DNA of 12,532 nt from an uncultured Woeseia sp. GTDB taxonomy: Bacteria; Pseudomonadota; Gammaproteobacteria; Steroidobacterales; Woeseiaceae. The stretch covers positions 1 to 12,532 of the forward strand of contig CALALV010000046.1 of the NCBI GenBank assembly GCA_937925605.1. Direction: 5' to 3'. Below, in pieces: positions 5,778 to 12,532 of this stretch; positions within the stretch are counted from its first letter, which is position 1; each line of letters starts with the position of its first letter. The position numbers and the translations under genes were made by a program. Under the pieces are notes generated by a model. The model had not been told where the DNA came from. It worked only from the letters and a program-made list of their open reading frames with translations, and ran no database searches.

Positions 5778-7025
5778 CTAGCCGGACCCGTCGGCCGACG
5801 GGTCCGGTGCCGCGCTCGCCGCGCGCCTCTGCAGCGTGACCGATGCGAGGCTCATCACGATCGCCGCCAGCAGGCAGTAGCCGCCGATCCATGCCATCTG
5901 CTCCGGCAGCGGTATGCCGAGATCGATCAGCGTGCCGGTGGCCCCGGGCCCGGCGGCCGTGGCCAGAACCATGGCCGAGACGATGACCGAGCGCACGGCG
6001 CCGAGGTGCTGCGTGCCGTAGATCTCCGGCCAGACGGCGCCGAACAGCGTCGACGAGAAGCCGTAGCTGATGCCGAGCAGGACCATCACGACGAACAGCA
6101 TCCCGTCGGGCCCGCCGGCTGCGAGCGCGAAGCAGCTGCCGGCCAGTGGCAGCAGGAAGAACGGCAGCACCGCGCTGGCACGGAAGCGGTCGATCAACGC
6201 GCCCGCGAGCAGCGCGCAAAGCACGGTCGTCACCGCCATCACCGACAGCGACAGCGCGTAGAACTGTGGCTGCCAGCCGCGCAGCTCGGCCAGGTAGTCC
6301 TGGTGGTAGAAGATCGTCGTACCGATAAACGGCGGTGCGAGCACGCCGGTCAACAGCACCCAGAACACGGGGTCGGCCAGCACCTCGCGCCGGGTCCAGC
6401 TGCGCACCGTCATCTGCGCGGCGCGCTCCGACGCATCGTGGTGTTGCGGGGTGCGCGGCTGGCGATAGGCCAGGTAGGCGAAGGGCAGTCCGACAAGCAG
6501 CAGCAGCAGGGCGCCGGCGAGCCAGCCGGCGCGGTAGCCGAACGCGACCGACAGCGTCGCGAACAGCAGCGGCAGCGTCGCTTCGCCGCCCTGGTGGCCG
6601 AGCACGACCAGCGATACCGCGCGGCCGCGCTGCGCGGCAAACCAGCGGCCGGTCGCGGTCAGCGCGATGTGCGTCATCATGCCCTGGCCGAACAGGCGCA
6701 GCAGGAAAATCGCAATGGCAAGGACCGCGATCGACGGGGCGTACGCCGCGAGCAACGTGGCGGCCGCGAGGACCGGCACTACGATCAGGATCGCGCGGTG
6801 TTCCGGGACGACGTCGACGAGGCGGCCGATCACCGGCAGGCACAGCGCGCTGGCCAGCGTCGCGAACATGTACAGCTGCCCGAACTCTCCGTGGCTCAGG
6901 TCGAACAGCGCGCGCCATTCGCCGACCGAAGCGGAGACGAAGAACGTCTGCCCGAAGCTCGAGAAATAGGTCAGCAGGAAGCCGCCGGCGATCCAGCGGA
7001 AGTTGCGTTTGACGAAGGCGAGCAT
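5778..7025 (-). CDS. Major facilitator superfamily transporter, 12 transmembrane segments
   Basis: 415 residues from the ATG at 7025. A longer frame continues upstream, but this Met directly precedes a typical MFS start (KRNFRWIAGGFLLTYFSSFGQ) and the upstream codons are not membrane-like. There is no clear ribosome-binding site. Twelve hydrophobic segments are readable in two groups of six, separated by a charged loop (QPRTPQHHDASERAAQ). The loop after TM2 carries an MFS motif-A-like GRLVDVVPEHR, and the matching loop after TM8 reads GALIDRFR. TM4 contains LLRLFGQGMM. The overall pattern resembles monocarboxylate/oxalate-formate antiporter-type MFS proteins of the inner membrane, but the substrate cannot be deduced. 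The last codons lie inside a perfect palindrome (5782-5807). It is divergent from the small metallopeptidase gene across 124 bases. Confidence 0.88.
   Translation of the reverse strand: MLAFVKRNFRWIAGGFLLTYFSSFGQTFFVSASVGEWRALFDLSHGEFGQLYMFATLASALCLPVIGRLVDVVPEHRAILIVVPVLAAATLLAAYAPSIAVLAIAIFLLRLFGQGMMTHIALTATGRWFAAQRGRAVSLVVLGHQGGEATLPLLFATLSVAFGYRAGWLAGALLLLLVGLPFAYLAYRQPRTPQHHDASERAAQMTVRSWTRREVLADPVFWVLLTGVLAPPFIGTTIFYHQDYLAELRGWQPQFYALSLSVMAVTTVLCALLAGALIDRFRASAVLPFFLLPLAGSCFALAAGGPDGMLFVVMVLLGISYGFSSTLFGAVWPEIYGTQHLGAVRSVIVSAMVLATAAGPGATGTLIDLGIPLPEQMAWIGGYCLLAAIVMSLASVTLQRRAASAAPDPSADGSG
5782..5807. terminator. Perfect 26-base palindrome, likely bidirectional terminator hairpin
   Basis: CCGGACCCGTCGG (5782-5794) is followed immediately by its exact reverse complement (5795-5807). 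As RNA this gives an 11-base-pair stem with a 4-base loop on either strand. It lies between two convergent genes, 15 bases after the secreted-protein stop (5766) and overlapping the last codons of the MFS gene (stop codon at 5780-5778). There is no T-run on either side, so it may act as a rho-dependent or RNA-stabilising element instead of a classic intrinsic terminator. Confidence 0.55.
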
Positions 7026-7149
7026 GGCGTACCGTGCGTAGCGGCCCGGCCTGGCCGGCGGAGGCGCAAGCCTAGCATCCGCGGGCGGCCGGAGCGCGAC
7101 GGGCGTCGCTGTGCAACAATCGGCGCTGACCCGTAAGCCGCAGACCCGC

Positions 7150-7503
7150 ATGGACTTCGACGAATTCGAACGCTTCGTCCACGATACGCTGGACAGCCTG
7201 CCCGAATGGGTGCACGAGGCCCTGCACAACATCGACGTGCTCGTGGTCGACGATCCCGGCGAGGTCGCGGACACCGGCGGCGAGGAACTCCTGGGACTCT
7301 ACGTCGGGCTGCCTCTGACCGAGCGCGATGCCAACCACGTTGCCGAGCTGCCCGACGTGATCTACATCTTCCGCCGCCCGCACCTCGACCTCGGCCTGCC
7401 GCGGGCCGGGCTGCGCGAGGAGGTCGCGAAGACGCTGATCCACGAGATCGCCCACTACTTCGGCATCGACGACGACCACCTCGACGAGATCGGCTGGGGC
7501 TAG
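7150..7503 (+). CDS. Small zincin-like metallopeptidase family protein (PF06262/DUF1025 type)
   Basis: 117 residues from the ATG at 7150; a GTG at 7111 would add 13 residues that do not resemble the family, whose members start close to the DFDEFERFVHDTLDSLPEW segment seen here. The C-terminus carries the zinc-protease signature HEIAHYFGIDDDHLDEIG, with His98, Glu99 and His102 as predicted zinc ligands and catalytic Glu and a downstream Asp as possible third ligand. The central segment LLGLYVGLP..., then PDVIYIFRRP, is also typical. There is no signal peptide, so it is cytoplasmic. The proteins are widespread single-domain minimal zincins whose substrates are mostly unknown. It is divergent from the MFS gene. 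The ribosome-binding site is weak; a CAACAAT -10-like element at 7114-7120 is possible. Confidence 0.88.
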   Translation: MDFDEFERFVHDTLDSLPEWVHEALHNIDVLVVDDPGEVADTGGEELLGLYVGLPLTERDANHVAELPDVIYIFRRPHLDLGLPRAGLREEVAKTLIHEIAHYFGIDDDHLDEIGWG

Positions 7504-7570
7504 GGAGACGCTGATCAATTTCAGAGTCTTCCCAGGCCAGTGGCAGCTGTCGCGACGGCCGATTCCGGCC

Positions 7571-7576
7571 TATAGT
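7571..7576 (+). promoter_or_regulatory. -10-like hexamer upstream of the EF-hand secreted protein gene
   Basis: TATAGT lies 97 bases before the ATG at 7674, directly after a small hairpin (GGCCG 7557-7561 with CGGCC 7566-7570). No good -35 is present at normal spacing. The 170 bases between the metallopeptidase stop and this ATG hold nothing else that I can identify. Confidence 0.25.
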
Positions 7577-7673
7577 TGCAGTAAGGAGCGCGGCCTGCGT
7601 GTCCGGGGCCCGAGCGGGACCGGGACGCGGCGGAAAAGACGCTCCGCCCTCCCACTACTTGCAGGGGGTAGTC

Positions 7674-8981
7674 ATGCAACGCTGCTCGCTGGTTCTCGCG
7701 GCCGCCATCGCTCTGGGCGCGCCGCCGCAGGCAAACACGGCCGAACAGGACCGCCAAACGCTGGCCAGGCTGACGCTGTCCACGCCGGAGACCACCCGGC
7801 ACGTGCTGCGCCGGCAGCACGGCATCCGCAGCATCGAGTACCGCAACAAGCTGGGCATCCTGCCGACCGTGCAATGGCCGCTGACGCTGCGCCTCGAAAG
7901 CCGCAGCGCGGTCGGTTTCGCGGCCAGTGCCACGGCCGACGAACGCAAGCGCGAAGCCCTGGTGCTGGCGGACCCGGACGGCTGCCTGAATCTCGCGTCG
8001 CTGGTTGCGGACTTCGGCCTCACCGCCTTCGACCCGCTGTGCGCCGGGCGTGCCGAGGACGAGACCTGGGTACAGGTGCAGACCGAGAAGTTCGATACCT
8101 TCGAACTCGTCGACAACCGGCAGACGGGCAATGACGTGATCCGCGAACGCCTCGTCGACGACGACTACGTGCCCGGCATGCTGCTCGATACGCCCTACCT
8201 CGCCGACGACCGCGGGCGGATCCAGGCTGTCGGGCCGAAGACCGGCGGCCCGGCGACGACCGACCCGGAACGCCCGGAGCTCGACGGCTACGGTTACGGC
8301 GCGGACGACGATTTCGCAAGCCTCGTGCTGATGATCGACGTGGGCGGCGCGCGCGTCTTCGACGTCGATTTCGAGCGGGACCCGCGCGTGCTGCGCAACA
8401 TGGCCGGTTTCGCCAACACCGTCTCGGCGGAGGTGCTGGACGGCCGCGGGCAGACGGCGATCACGGTGGCGCTGCACCCGCTGTCCGGCGTCGTCGAGCC
8501 GATCGCGATCTTCGACCTGTCGGTCACGAACCCGGACTACGCGGGCTTCGACTACCTGCACCGCGTCGACAGCGGGCCGATCGTCGGCTTCGAGCTGCTG
8601 TCGCAGGTGCCGGTGGCAACCGATCCGCCGCCGCTGGCCAACGCGTTCTACGATGAGCTGCTGTCGACGTACTACCCGGTCGACGTGACGCTGCGCGCGG
8701 TCGTCGTCGCGCGCGAGGCGCCGGATTTCATCCACGATCTCGACGGCGACGGTTATTTCACCGCGCACGATGTCGTACTGGCCGGCTACGAGCTCGCGTC
8801 GAACGAGATCGTTGTCACGCTGACCCTCAGCCACGACAACCTGCTGACCGACAGCCCCGATATCAAGTGCCTGCCGCGCAGCGTGCTGTTCCTCGACCTC
8901 GATGGCGACGGCGCGAGCGGCGAGCCGTTCAAGTGCTCCGGGAAGTCGGGTTCCTCGCGGTCGCGCAGGGTGCCGCGCTAG
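7674..8981 (+). CDS. Secreted protein of unknown function with EF-hand/dockerin-like calcium-binding loop
   Basis: 435 residues. The ATG at 7674 is chosen over an upstream GTG (7599) because an AGGGGG site lies 5 bases before it and it opens a signal peptide (CSLVLAAAIALGAPPQANTA, cleavage about Ala23/Glu24). I do not recognise the main body. It is acidic, rich in Asp/Tyr/Val beta-strand-like segments, and contains GYGYGADDDFASLVLMIDVGG and ARVFDVDFERDP. Near the C-terminus, residues 355-366 read DLDGDGYFTAHD, which fits a 12-residue EF-hand loop (ligands at positions 1, 3, 5, 7, 9 and 12). A second DLDGDG at 408-413 has no acidic residue at position 12 and is partial. Few cysteines occur (near residues 109, 123 and 399 and at the tail). 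A periplasmic or secreted calcium-stabilised protein is likely. It is convergent with the TPR gene; no operon partner is evident. Confidence 0.82.
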   Translation: MQRCSLVLAAAIALGAPPQANTAEQDRQTLARLTLSTPETTRHVLRRQHGIRSIEYRNKLGILPTVQWPLTLRLESRSAVGFAASATADERKREALVLADPDGCLNLASLVADFGLTAFDPLCAGRAEDETWVQVQTEKFDTFELVDNRQTGNDVIRERLVDDDYVPGMLLDTPYLADDRGRIQAVGPKTGGPATTDPERPELDGYGYGADDDFASLVLMIDVGGARVFDVDFERDPRVLRNMAGFANTVSAEVLDGRGQTAITVALHPLSGVVEPIAIFDLSVTNPDYAGFDYLHRVDSGPIVGFELLSQVPVATDPPPLANAFYDELLSTYYPVDVTLRAVVVAREAPDFIHDLDGDGYFTAHDVVLAGYELASNEIVVTLTLSHDNLLTDSPDIKCLPRSVLFLDLDGDGASGEPFKCSGKSGSSRSRRVPR

Positions 8982-9004
8982 GCGGACTTCGGCCTCGACC
9001 TCTG

Positions 9005-9043
9005 CCCGGAACGTTCACCGGGTCCGACGAATAGCGCTCGTCG
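9005..9043. terminator. Two short stem-loops at a convergent junction
   Basis: The 72-base gap between convergent genes has CCCGG (9005-9009)/CCGGG (9018-9022), loop of 8, and CGACGA (9025-9030)/TCGTCG (9038-9043), loop of 7. Both can form on either transcript. Stems are short and without a T-run, so a terminator role is possible but weakly supported. Confidence 0.3.
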
Positions 9044-9053
9044 TATCGCGCGT

Positions 9054-11363
9054 TCAGGACTCGGCGAGTACCCGGTCCGCGCGCAGGCGCTCCTCGCGGG
9101 CCGGCTGCGCGTCGCTCCAGCGCTCGAGAAAAGTGACGGCCGCTTCACGGGCCTGGCGGGTCCGCCCGAGTTCTGCCTGCAGCTCGGCGTGCAGCAGCAG
9201 CGCCCGTGCCCGGTCGAGTTCGAGGTCCAGCCGCAGGTCGCCCGGGTCGCGTTCGCTTGCCGCCCGGGCCGCCGTTTCGGCTGCGTCCTGCAGCTTGCCG
9301 GCGGCATGCAGGCTGTGCGCCAGGCCCAGGCGGTAGATCCCGTACTGATAGCCCGGCGCGTCGATCGCGCGCCGGATCAGCGCTTCCGCCTTTGCCGCGT
9401 CTCCGTCTGCCAGCGCGCGCTGGCCCTCCAGATAGTCGGCGGCTTTCTGTTCACTGCGGACCGCGTCCCCGGGGTCCTGTGCCGCGCGCAGCGCGGCTAT
9501 GTCGGCGGCGAGCGCGGCGTCGTCATTCCGGGCCAGCGCGAACAGTCCGCGAGCGAAGCGATAGCGCGTGGCCGGCTCGGGCGCCGCCGCCAGCGCCTCG
9601 CTGAAGAGCGCCGCGGCCTCGTCCGCGCGGCCGAGTTCGGCAAGCGTGGCGGCGCGCTCGGACAGCGCCATGGCGACCCGCAGGTTTTCCTCGCGCAGCT
9701 GCGGCATCAGGCGCTCGGTCGGCGCCAGCGAATCGGCGAAACGGCCGCGGCCGCGCAGCACGCCGGACAGGTCGAAAGCCGCGTCGATGCGAAAGCCCGG
9801 CGCGGCCGTTTCGTCGTCGACGAGTGCCTGCCACAGCGCCAGCGCGGCGTCGACGTCGCCTGACAGGTAGCGGCTGCGGGCCAGGCCGAGCCGGGCGACA
9901 GGGAAGCCCGGTTTGAGCTCCAGCGCCCGTTCGTGATGCGCGATCGCCGCCGCGTGCTCGCTCTGCAGCGCCGCGAGGTTGCCGAGCAGGGCGTGCGCGT
10001 AGGCGTCGCCGGGCTGCATCTCTGCGTAGCGCTGCAGCGCCGGCCCGGCCTCGTCCAGACGGCCGACGTCGAGCAGGCGTTCGCCGAGCGCCATCCACGA
10101 CACCGGGTCGTAGGGATGGATTTCCGCGAGCCGCCGGAACTCGCCTATCGCCTTGTCGTCCTGGAAATCGAGCCAGTAGGCCTCCGCCAGCAGCTGGCCC
10201 GCCTCCGTTTCGTAGGGATACAGCGCGACGAGCTGCGCGTAGATCTCGATCGCCCGTGCCGGATCGCGCTCGGCAATGAAGTATGCCTTCGCGCCTTCGA
10301 CGTACAGCCGCAGGCGCTCGGACAGGCCGTCGTCCGGGATGTCGCGCAGGGTCGCGTGGGCGAGCTCGGAACGGCCGGTCGCCTCGTAGACCTGGGCCAG
10401 CCGGAAGCGCGCGACGTGGTAGTCGGGCGCGATGTCGAGCGCGGCACGCAGTGCCTGCTCGGCAGCTTCGTAGTCGAAGTCGACGAAGTAGGCGAGGCCG
10501 GCAATGTAGGCCTCGTACGCATCGACGTGCGCGATCGCGAAGTCGGCCTCGAACAGGCCGACGCGTTCCTGGTGCGGAATGTTCAGTGCCTGCTTGATCG
10601 CGGTCGCGATCGCCGGCACGCCGCCTATGATCGCGGCCGCATCGGCGCCCGTGGTTCGCGGCACGCTGAGCTCGACGCCGGCCTTTACGTCGACCAGCGC
10701 AGTGGTCAGCACGATGTTGCCCGGCGTCTGGAACAGCTCGCCGCCGACGAGGTAATCCACGCCGATGCGGCGTGCTCGGGTCAGCAGCTCCTGCTCGTCC
10801 GCGACCGCCTCCGTCAGCGCCTGCCAGCGGGCCTGCGAGATGACGATGACGTGGCGCGACTCGGCGAGCTCGCTGCGCAGCAGGTTGGCGACGCCGTCGC
10901 CGAGCCAGGCGATGCTGCCAGCGCCGGCAATCTGCCGTGCCGGCTGCACGGCGACGACGAGCTCGCGGTCCGGAACGGCCGCGGACGGACGCTCGACGTC
11001 ACGGACGATGTAGTCGTCCCAGGCCCACCACAGCACGCCGCCGGCAATCGCGCAGGAGGCGAGGACCATCACGGACTTCGCGAAGGCGCCGCGCCGGCGC
11101 GAGTAGCCGGATTCGGGCGTGCGGCTCACGCCCTCGCCGGAAACGTCGAGCGACCACGCGGCGAGCATCGCCGGCGGGAAGCCGACGATGCAGAGCACGA
11201 TCAGTGCGCGCATCGCCCAGTCCGGCGCATCGAATGCCGGGAAGACGATCGATGCAGCCTGCACCGCGACCCACGCGACGACGGCGTAGGCCGCGGCCGA
11301 GCGGAACACGCGCCGCCGCGTCAGTTCGCGGAAGAAACCGGTGTCCGGATCCTGCTGGTCCAT
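9054..11363 (-). CDS. Membrane-anchored TolB-like/TPR-repeat protein
   Basis: 769 residues from the ATG at 11363. The N-terminus FFRELTRRRVFRSAAAYAVVAW is a segment found in many proteobacterial TPR and adenylate-cyclase-like proteins. Three hydrophobic stretches follow (about residues 21-42, 50-71 and 95-115), so the rest is anchored to the inner membrane and probably periplasmic after the third. Residues about 133-255 resemble the TolB N-terminal/FlgO-like fold (ELVVAVQPAR, AWLGDGVANLLRSELAES, RRIGVDYLVGGELFQ, TALVDVKAGVEL). From about 275 to 760 there are many TPR-type helices with the A-x-x-x-Y/L-x-x-A-L pattern (AEQALRAALDIAPDYHVARFRLAQVYEATGR, AIAHHERALELKPGFPVARLGLARSRYLSGD style). It is probably a scaffold for protein complexes. 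No cyclase, kinase or DNA-binding domain is visible. It lies 117 bases downstream of the TetR gene on the same strand. The ribosome-binding site is poor. Confidence 0.88.
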   Translation of the reverse strand: MDQQDPDTGFFRELTRRRVFRSAAAYAVVAWVAVQAASIVFPAFDAPDWAMRALIVLCIVGFPPAMLAAWSLDVSGEGVSRTPESGYSRRRGAFAKSVMVLASCAIAGGVLWWAWDDYIVRDVERPSAAVPDRELVVAVQPARQIAGAGSIAWLGDGVANLLRSELAESRHVIVISQARWQALTEAVADEQELLTRARRIGVDYLVGGELFQTPGNIVLTTALVDVKAGVELSVPRTTGADAAAIIGGVPAIATAIKQALNIPHQERVGLFEADFAIAHVDAYEAYIAGLAYFVDFDYEAAEQALRAALDIAPDYHVARFRLAQVYEATGRSELAHATLRDIPDDGLSERLRLYVEGAKAYFIAERDPARAIEIYAQLVALYPYETEAGQLLAEAYWLDFQDDKAIGEFRRLAEIHPYDPVSWMALGERLLDVGRLDEAGPALQRYAEMQPGDAYAHALLGNLAALQSEHAAAIAHHERALELKPGFPVARLGLARSRYLSGDVDAALALWQALVDDETAAPGFRIDAAFDLSGVLRGRGRFADSLAPTERLMPQLREENLRVAMALSERAATLAELGRADEAAALFSEALAAAPEPATRYRFARGLFALARNDDAALAADIAALRAAQDPGDAVRSEQKAADYLEGQRALADGDAAKAEALIRRAIDAPGYQYGIYRLGLAHSLHAAGKLQDAAETAARAASERDPGDLRLDLELDRARALLLHAELQAELGRTRQAREAAVTFLERWSDAQPAREERLRADRVLAES

Positions 11364-11480
11364 ACCGCGCTACCCGCGGCCACGACCGCCCCATTGTGTC
11401 GCAGTCGTCGCTTCGCGAAAACCGCGACCGGCAGCGCCGGGGCGTCAGCGGGAGTCGCAGGCGGGCGTGGCAGCCACGGC

Positions 11481-12110
11481 TTACACCAGGTCGTAGAGCT
11501 TGCGCACCTGTTCGATGCAGTGGCGCACGTGCCGCTCGCGTTCGTCGCCCTCGATATCGGCGCGGACGCCCAGAACGAGTTCGAGAAAGTATTCGCCGCG
11601 CACGAGGGCCAGGAATTCCGAGGTCGCGCGGCGGGCGAGGGACTCGCCGTCGTCACGGCCGCGGAAGTGGCGCGCGAACAGCCCGGAGACGGTGTGCGCC
11701 GTCGCGATGGGGCCGGATTCGTGGAAGCTGCGGACCACCTTCGGGTGCGTGCTCGCCTCTGCCGCCATCAGCCGGAACATGCAGATGACGCTCGGATCGC
11801 AGAGCAGTTCGAGGTAGTGGCAGCCGACGTGGAACAGCGCGGCGTCCAGGTCGCCGTCGGCGGGCAGCTGGCTGGCGTCGAGGCCGTACATCTTGACCTT
11901 GCCGGCCACGCAGGCCCGGAACAGGTCGTCCTTGGACTTGAAGTGCGAGTAGACCGTCTGTTTCGAGACGCCCGCGGCGTTCGCGATAGCGTCCATCGAG
12001 GTGCGCTCGATGCCGTCGGCCATGAACAGGCCGACCGCCGCCTGCCGGATGGCCTCCGCTTTCTCCGGGGATTTGGGCCTTCCCGGCCGCCGGGTTACAA
12101 GCGCTTTCAT
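11481..12110 (-). CDS. TetR/AcrR-family transcriptional repressor
   Basis: 209 residues from the ATG at 12110, the usual TetR size. After a basic arm (RRPGRPKSPEK), the N-terminal DNA-binding domain is clear: AIRQAAVGLFMADGIERTSMDAIANAAGVSKQ then TVYSHFKSKDDLF, with the helix-turn-helix at about residues 36-57. The C-terminal ligand-binding half (CMFRLMAAEASTHPKVVRSFHESGP) resembles the AefR-like/TetR_C_7 type. It is divergently arranged with an RND efflux adaptor gene, and the 96-base gap has two operator-like sites overlapping both promoters. The straightforward inference is a local repressor of the pump and of itself, released by a toxic ligand. The ribosome-binding site is weak, which is common for autoregulated repressors kept at low level. 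Confidence 0.95.
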   Translation of the reverse strand: MKALVTRRPGRPKSPEKAEAIRQAAVGLFMADGIERTSMDAIANAAGVSKQTVYSHFKSKDDLFRACVAGKVKMYGLDASQLPADGDLDAALFHVGCHYLELLCDPSVICMFRLMAAEASTHPKVVRSFHESGPIATAHTVSGLFARHFRGRDDGESLARRATSEFLALVRGEYFLELVLGVRADIEGDERERHVRHCIEQVRKLYDLV

Positions 12111-12113
12111 TTT

Positions 12114-12134
12114 AATACTGGACAGTTCCGTATT
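12114..12134. promoter_or_regulatory. Operator-like palindrome O1
   Basis: A 21-base imperfect palindrome centred on 12124 has outer arms AATAC/GTATT and 8 of 10 positions paired. It contains ATACTGGAC (12115-12123). It covers the -35 of the efflux promoter and lies in the leader of the TetR gene. Size and symmetry fit a TetR-dimer site. Confidence 0.65.
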
Positions 12135-12146
12135 TGTCGCTAAAAT
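12119..12146 (+). promoter_or_regulatory. Sigma-70 promoter of the RND efflux operon
   Basis: TGGACA (12119-12124, 5 of 6) and TAAAAT (12141-12146, 5 of 6) are separated by 16 bases. Predicted transcription start is near 12153, giving a leader of about 54 bases before the ATG at 12207. The -35 is inside O1 and the start point inside O2, so repressor binding would block polymerase. Confidence 0.6.
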
Positions 12147-12147
12147 G

Positions 12148-12168
12148 CAAACTAGTCGGTCCAGTATA
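12148..12168. promoter_or_regulatory. Operator-like site O2, opposed copy of the O1 half-site
   Basis: GTCCAGTAT (12159-12167) is the exact reverse complement of ATACTGGAC in O1. The 21-base window centred on 12158 has a weaker internal palindrome (6 of 10 pairs). The centres of O1 and O2 are 34 bases apart, a little over three helical turns. O2 covers the -10 of the TetR promoter. Confidence 0.55.
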
Positions 12169-12190
12169 TAGCCAAATCCCCGCCAGACAA
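12163..12190 (-). promoter_or_regulatory. Sigma-70 promoter of the TetR gene
   Basis: On the minus strand, TTGTCT (12190-12185, 4 of 6) and TATACT (12168-12163, 5 of 6) are 16 bases apart. Predicted start is near 12156, about 46 bases before the ATG. It faces the efflux promoter and its -10 lies in O2, which supports autorepression. Confidence 0.5.
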
Positions 12191-12206
12191 GCTCCCGGAG
12201 CCCGCC

Positions 12207-12532
12207 ATGCGCGACATCCTGCCCGTTTTTTTCCGTCCATCCCGCCTGTTGGCCGTGCTCGGCGTGGCCGCGACGCTGGCCGGCTGCCAGAGCTCCGACG
12301 GGGCGCCGGCGGACGGCGACGAGCGGGCCTCGCTGCTGGTCCGGGTGGCCCCGGCCGTGCCGGCCGAGTCCTTCCGGGTGCGCCGCGAGTTCGTCGGCCG
12401 CGTCGAGGCCGCACGCACGAGCGACGTCGGTTTCGAGTTGCCGGGCGCGCTGGCCGCGGTCTCGGTCGACGAGGGCGCCGAGGTCGCCGGCGGCGCCGAG
12501 CTCGCGCGGCGGGACACGGCACGGCTGCAGGC
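12207..12532 (+). CDS. RND efflux periplasmic adaptor (membrane fusion protein), lipoprotein, 3' partial
   Basis: The ATG at 12207 has GGAG at 12197-12200, 6 bases upstream. The frame stays open to the end of the window (108 codons), so only the N-terminus is seen. Residues 1-27 form a lipoprotein signal with an LAGC lipobox (Cys27), after RLLAVLGVAAT. The mature part contains RREFVGRVEAARTSDVGFEL then PGALAAVSVDEGAEVAGGAEL, the entry beta-strands and first half of the lipoyl-like hairpin typical of HlyD/AcrA-family adaptors. The protein would link an inner-membrane RND pump to an outer-membrane channel; the pump gene is expected just downstream, beyond the window. It is divergent from and presumably repressed by the adjacent TetR regulator. 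Export substrate unknown. Confidence 0.88.
   Translation, partial: MRDILPVFFRPSRLLAVLGVAATLAGCQSSDGAPADGDERASLLVRVAPAVPAESFRVRREFVGRVEAARTSDVGFELPGALAAVSVDEGAEVAGGAELARRDTARLQ

Noticed and set aside
4981..6918. Minus-strand open frame of 645 codons spanning the secreted protein and most of the MFS gene
   Set aside because: Arg/Ala/Pro-rich, overlaps two real genes in another frame, and has no recognisable motif.
7521..8834. Minus-strand open frame of 437 codons opposite the EF-hand protein
   Set aside because: Antisense shadow; the plus-strand frame has a signal peptide, a good ribosome-binding site and a calcium loop.
11466..11478. Hairpin CGTGG-CAG-CCACG just after the TetR stop as a terminator
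   Set aside because: Only a 5-base-pair stem and no T-run; read-through into the TPR gene is equally possible.
9933..12143. Plus-strand open frame of 736 codons across the TPR and TetR genes
   Set aside because: Antisense to two recognised genes, with typical shadow composition and no domain.
12112..12522. Minus-strand open frames at the right end
   Set aside because: Arg/Pro/Ser-rich shadows of the RND adaptor, which shows a lipobox and HlyD-like signature on the plus strand.

Overview
The window is GC-rich, gene-dense bacterial chromosome with eleven protein genes, and it is cut inside a gene at both ends. The protein families (a TonB-locus-type tryptophan halogenase, a laminarinase-like GH16, a TPR/TolB-like protein with an FFRELTRRRVFRSAAAYAVVAW N-terminus, and a TetR/RND efflux pair) suggest an aerobic, probably marine or sediment gammaproteobacterium, perhaps near Woeseiales/Chromatiales. 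That placement is inference from gene content only. I see no tRNA, rRNA, CRISPR array, insertion sequence or phage gene, and no gene-free stretch longer than about 200 bases.

Region 1 (1-4010, all +) looks like the distal part of a beta-glucan utilisation locus. It holds a flavin-dependent halogenase (5' end outside the window), a lipoprotein endo-beta-glucanase of family GH16 with an N-terminal malectin-like sugar-binding domain, and an exported PQQ-type aldose/sorbosone dehydrogenase. The inferred scheme is that the anchored GH16 cuts laminarin-like glucan and the dehydrogenase oxidises released sugar in the periplasm. The halogenase role is unclear, but such genes often sit beside TonB-dependent receptors.

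Region 2 (4046-5766) has a protein-L-isoaspartate methyltransferase homologue on the minus strand that begins with a signal-peptide-like segment. It is divergent from a secreted protein of unknown function built from two copies of one roughly 100-residue unit. A perfect 26-base palindrome marks the next convergent junction.

Region 3 (5778-8981) contains a 12-TM MFS transporter (-), a divergent small zincin-like metallopeptidase (+), and a secreted unknown protein with an EF-hand/dockerin-like DxDGDG loop (+).

Region 4 (9054-12532) has a large membrane-anchored TolB-like/TPR protein (-), a TetR-family repressor (-), and the start of an RND efflux periplasmic adaptor (+, cut by the window end). 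The 96-base gap between the last two is the best regulatory region in the window. It carries two opposed operator-like sites sharing a 9-base arm, which overlap a good sigma-70 promoter on each strand, as expected for an autoregulated repressor controlling a divergent pump.
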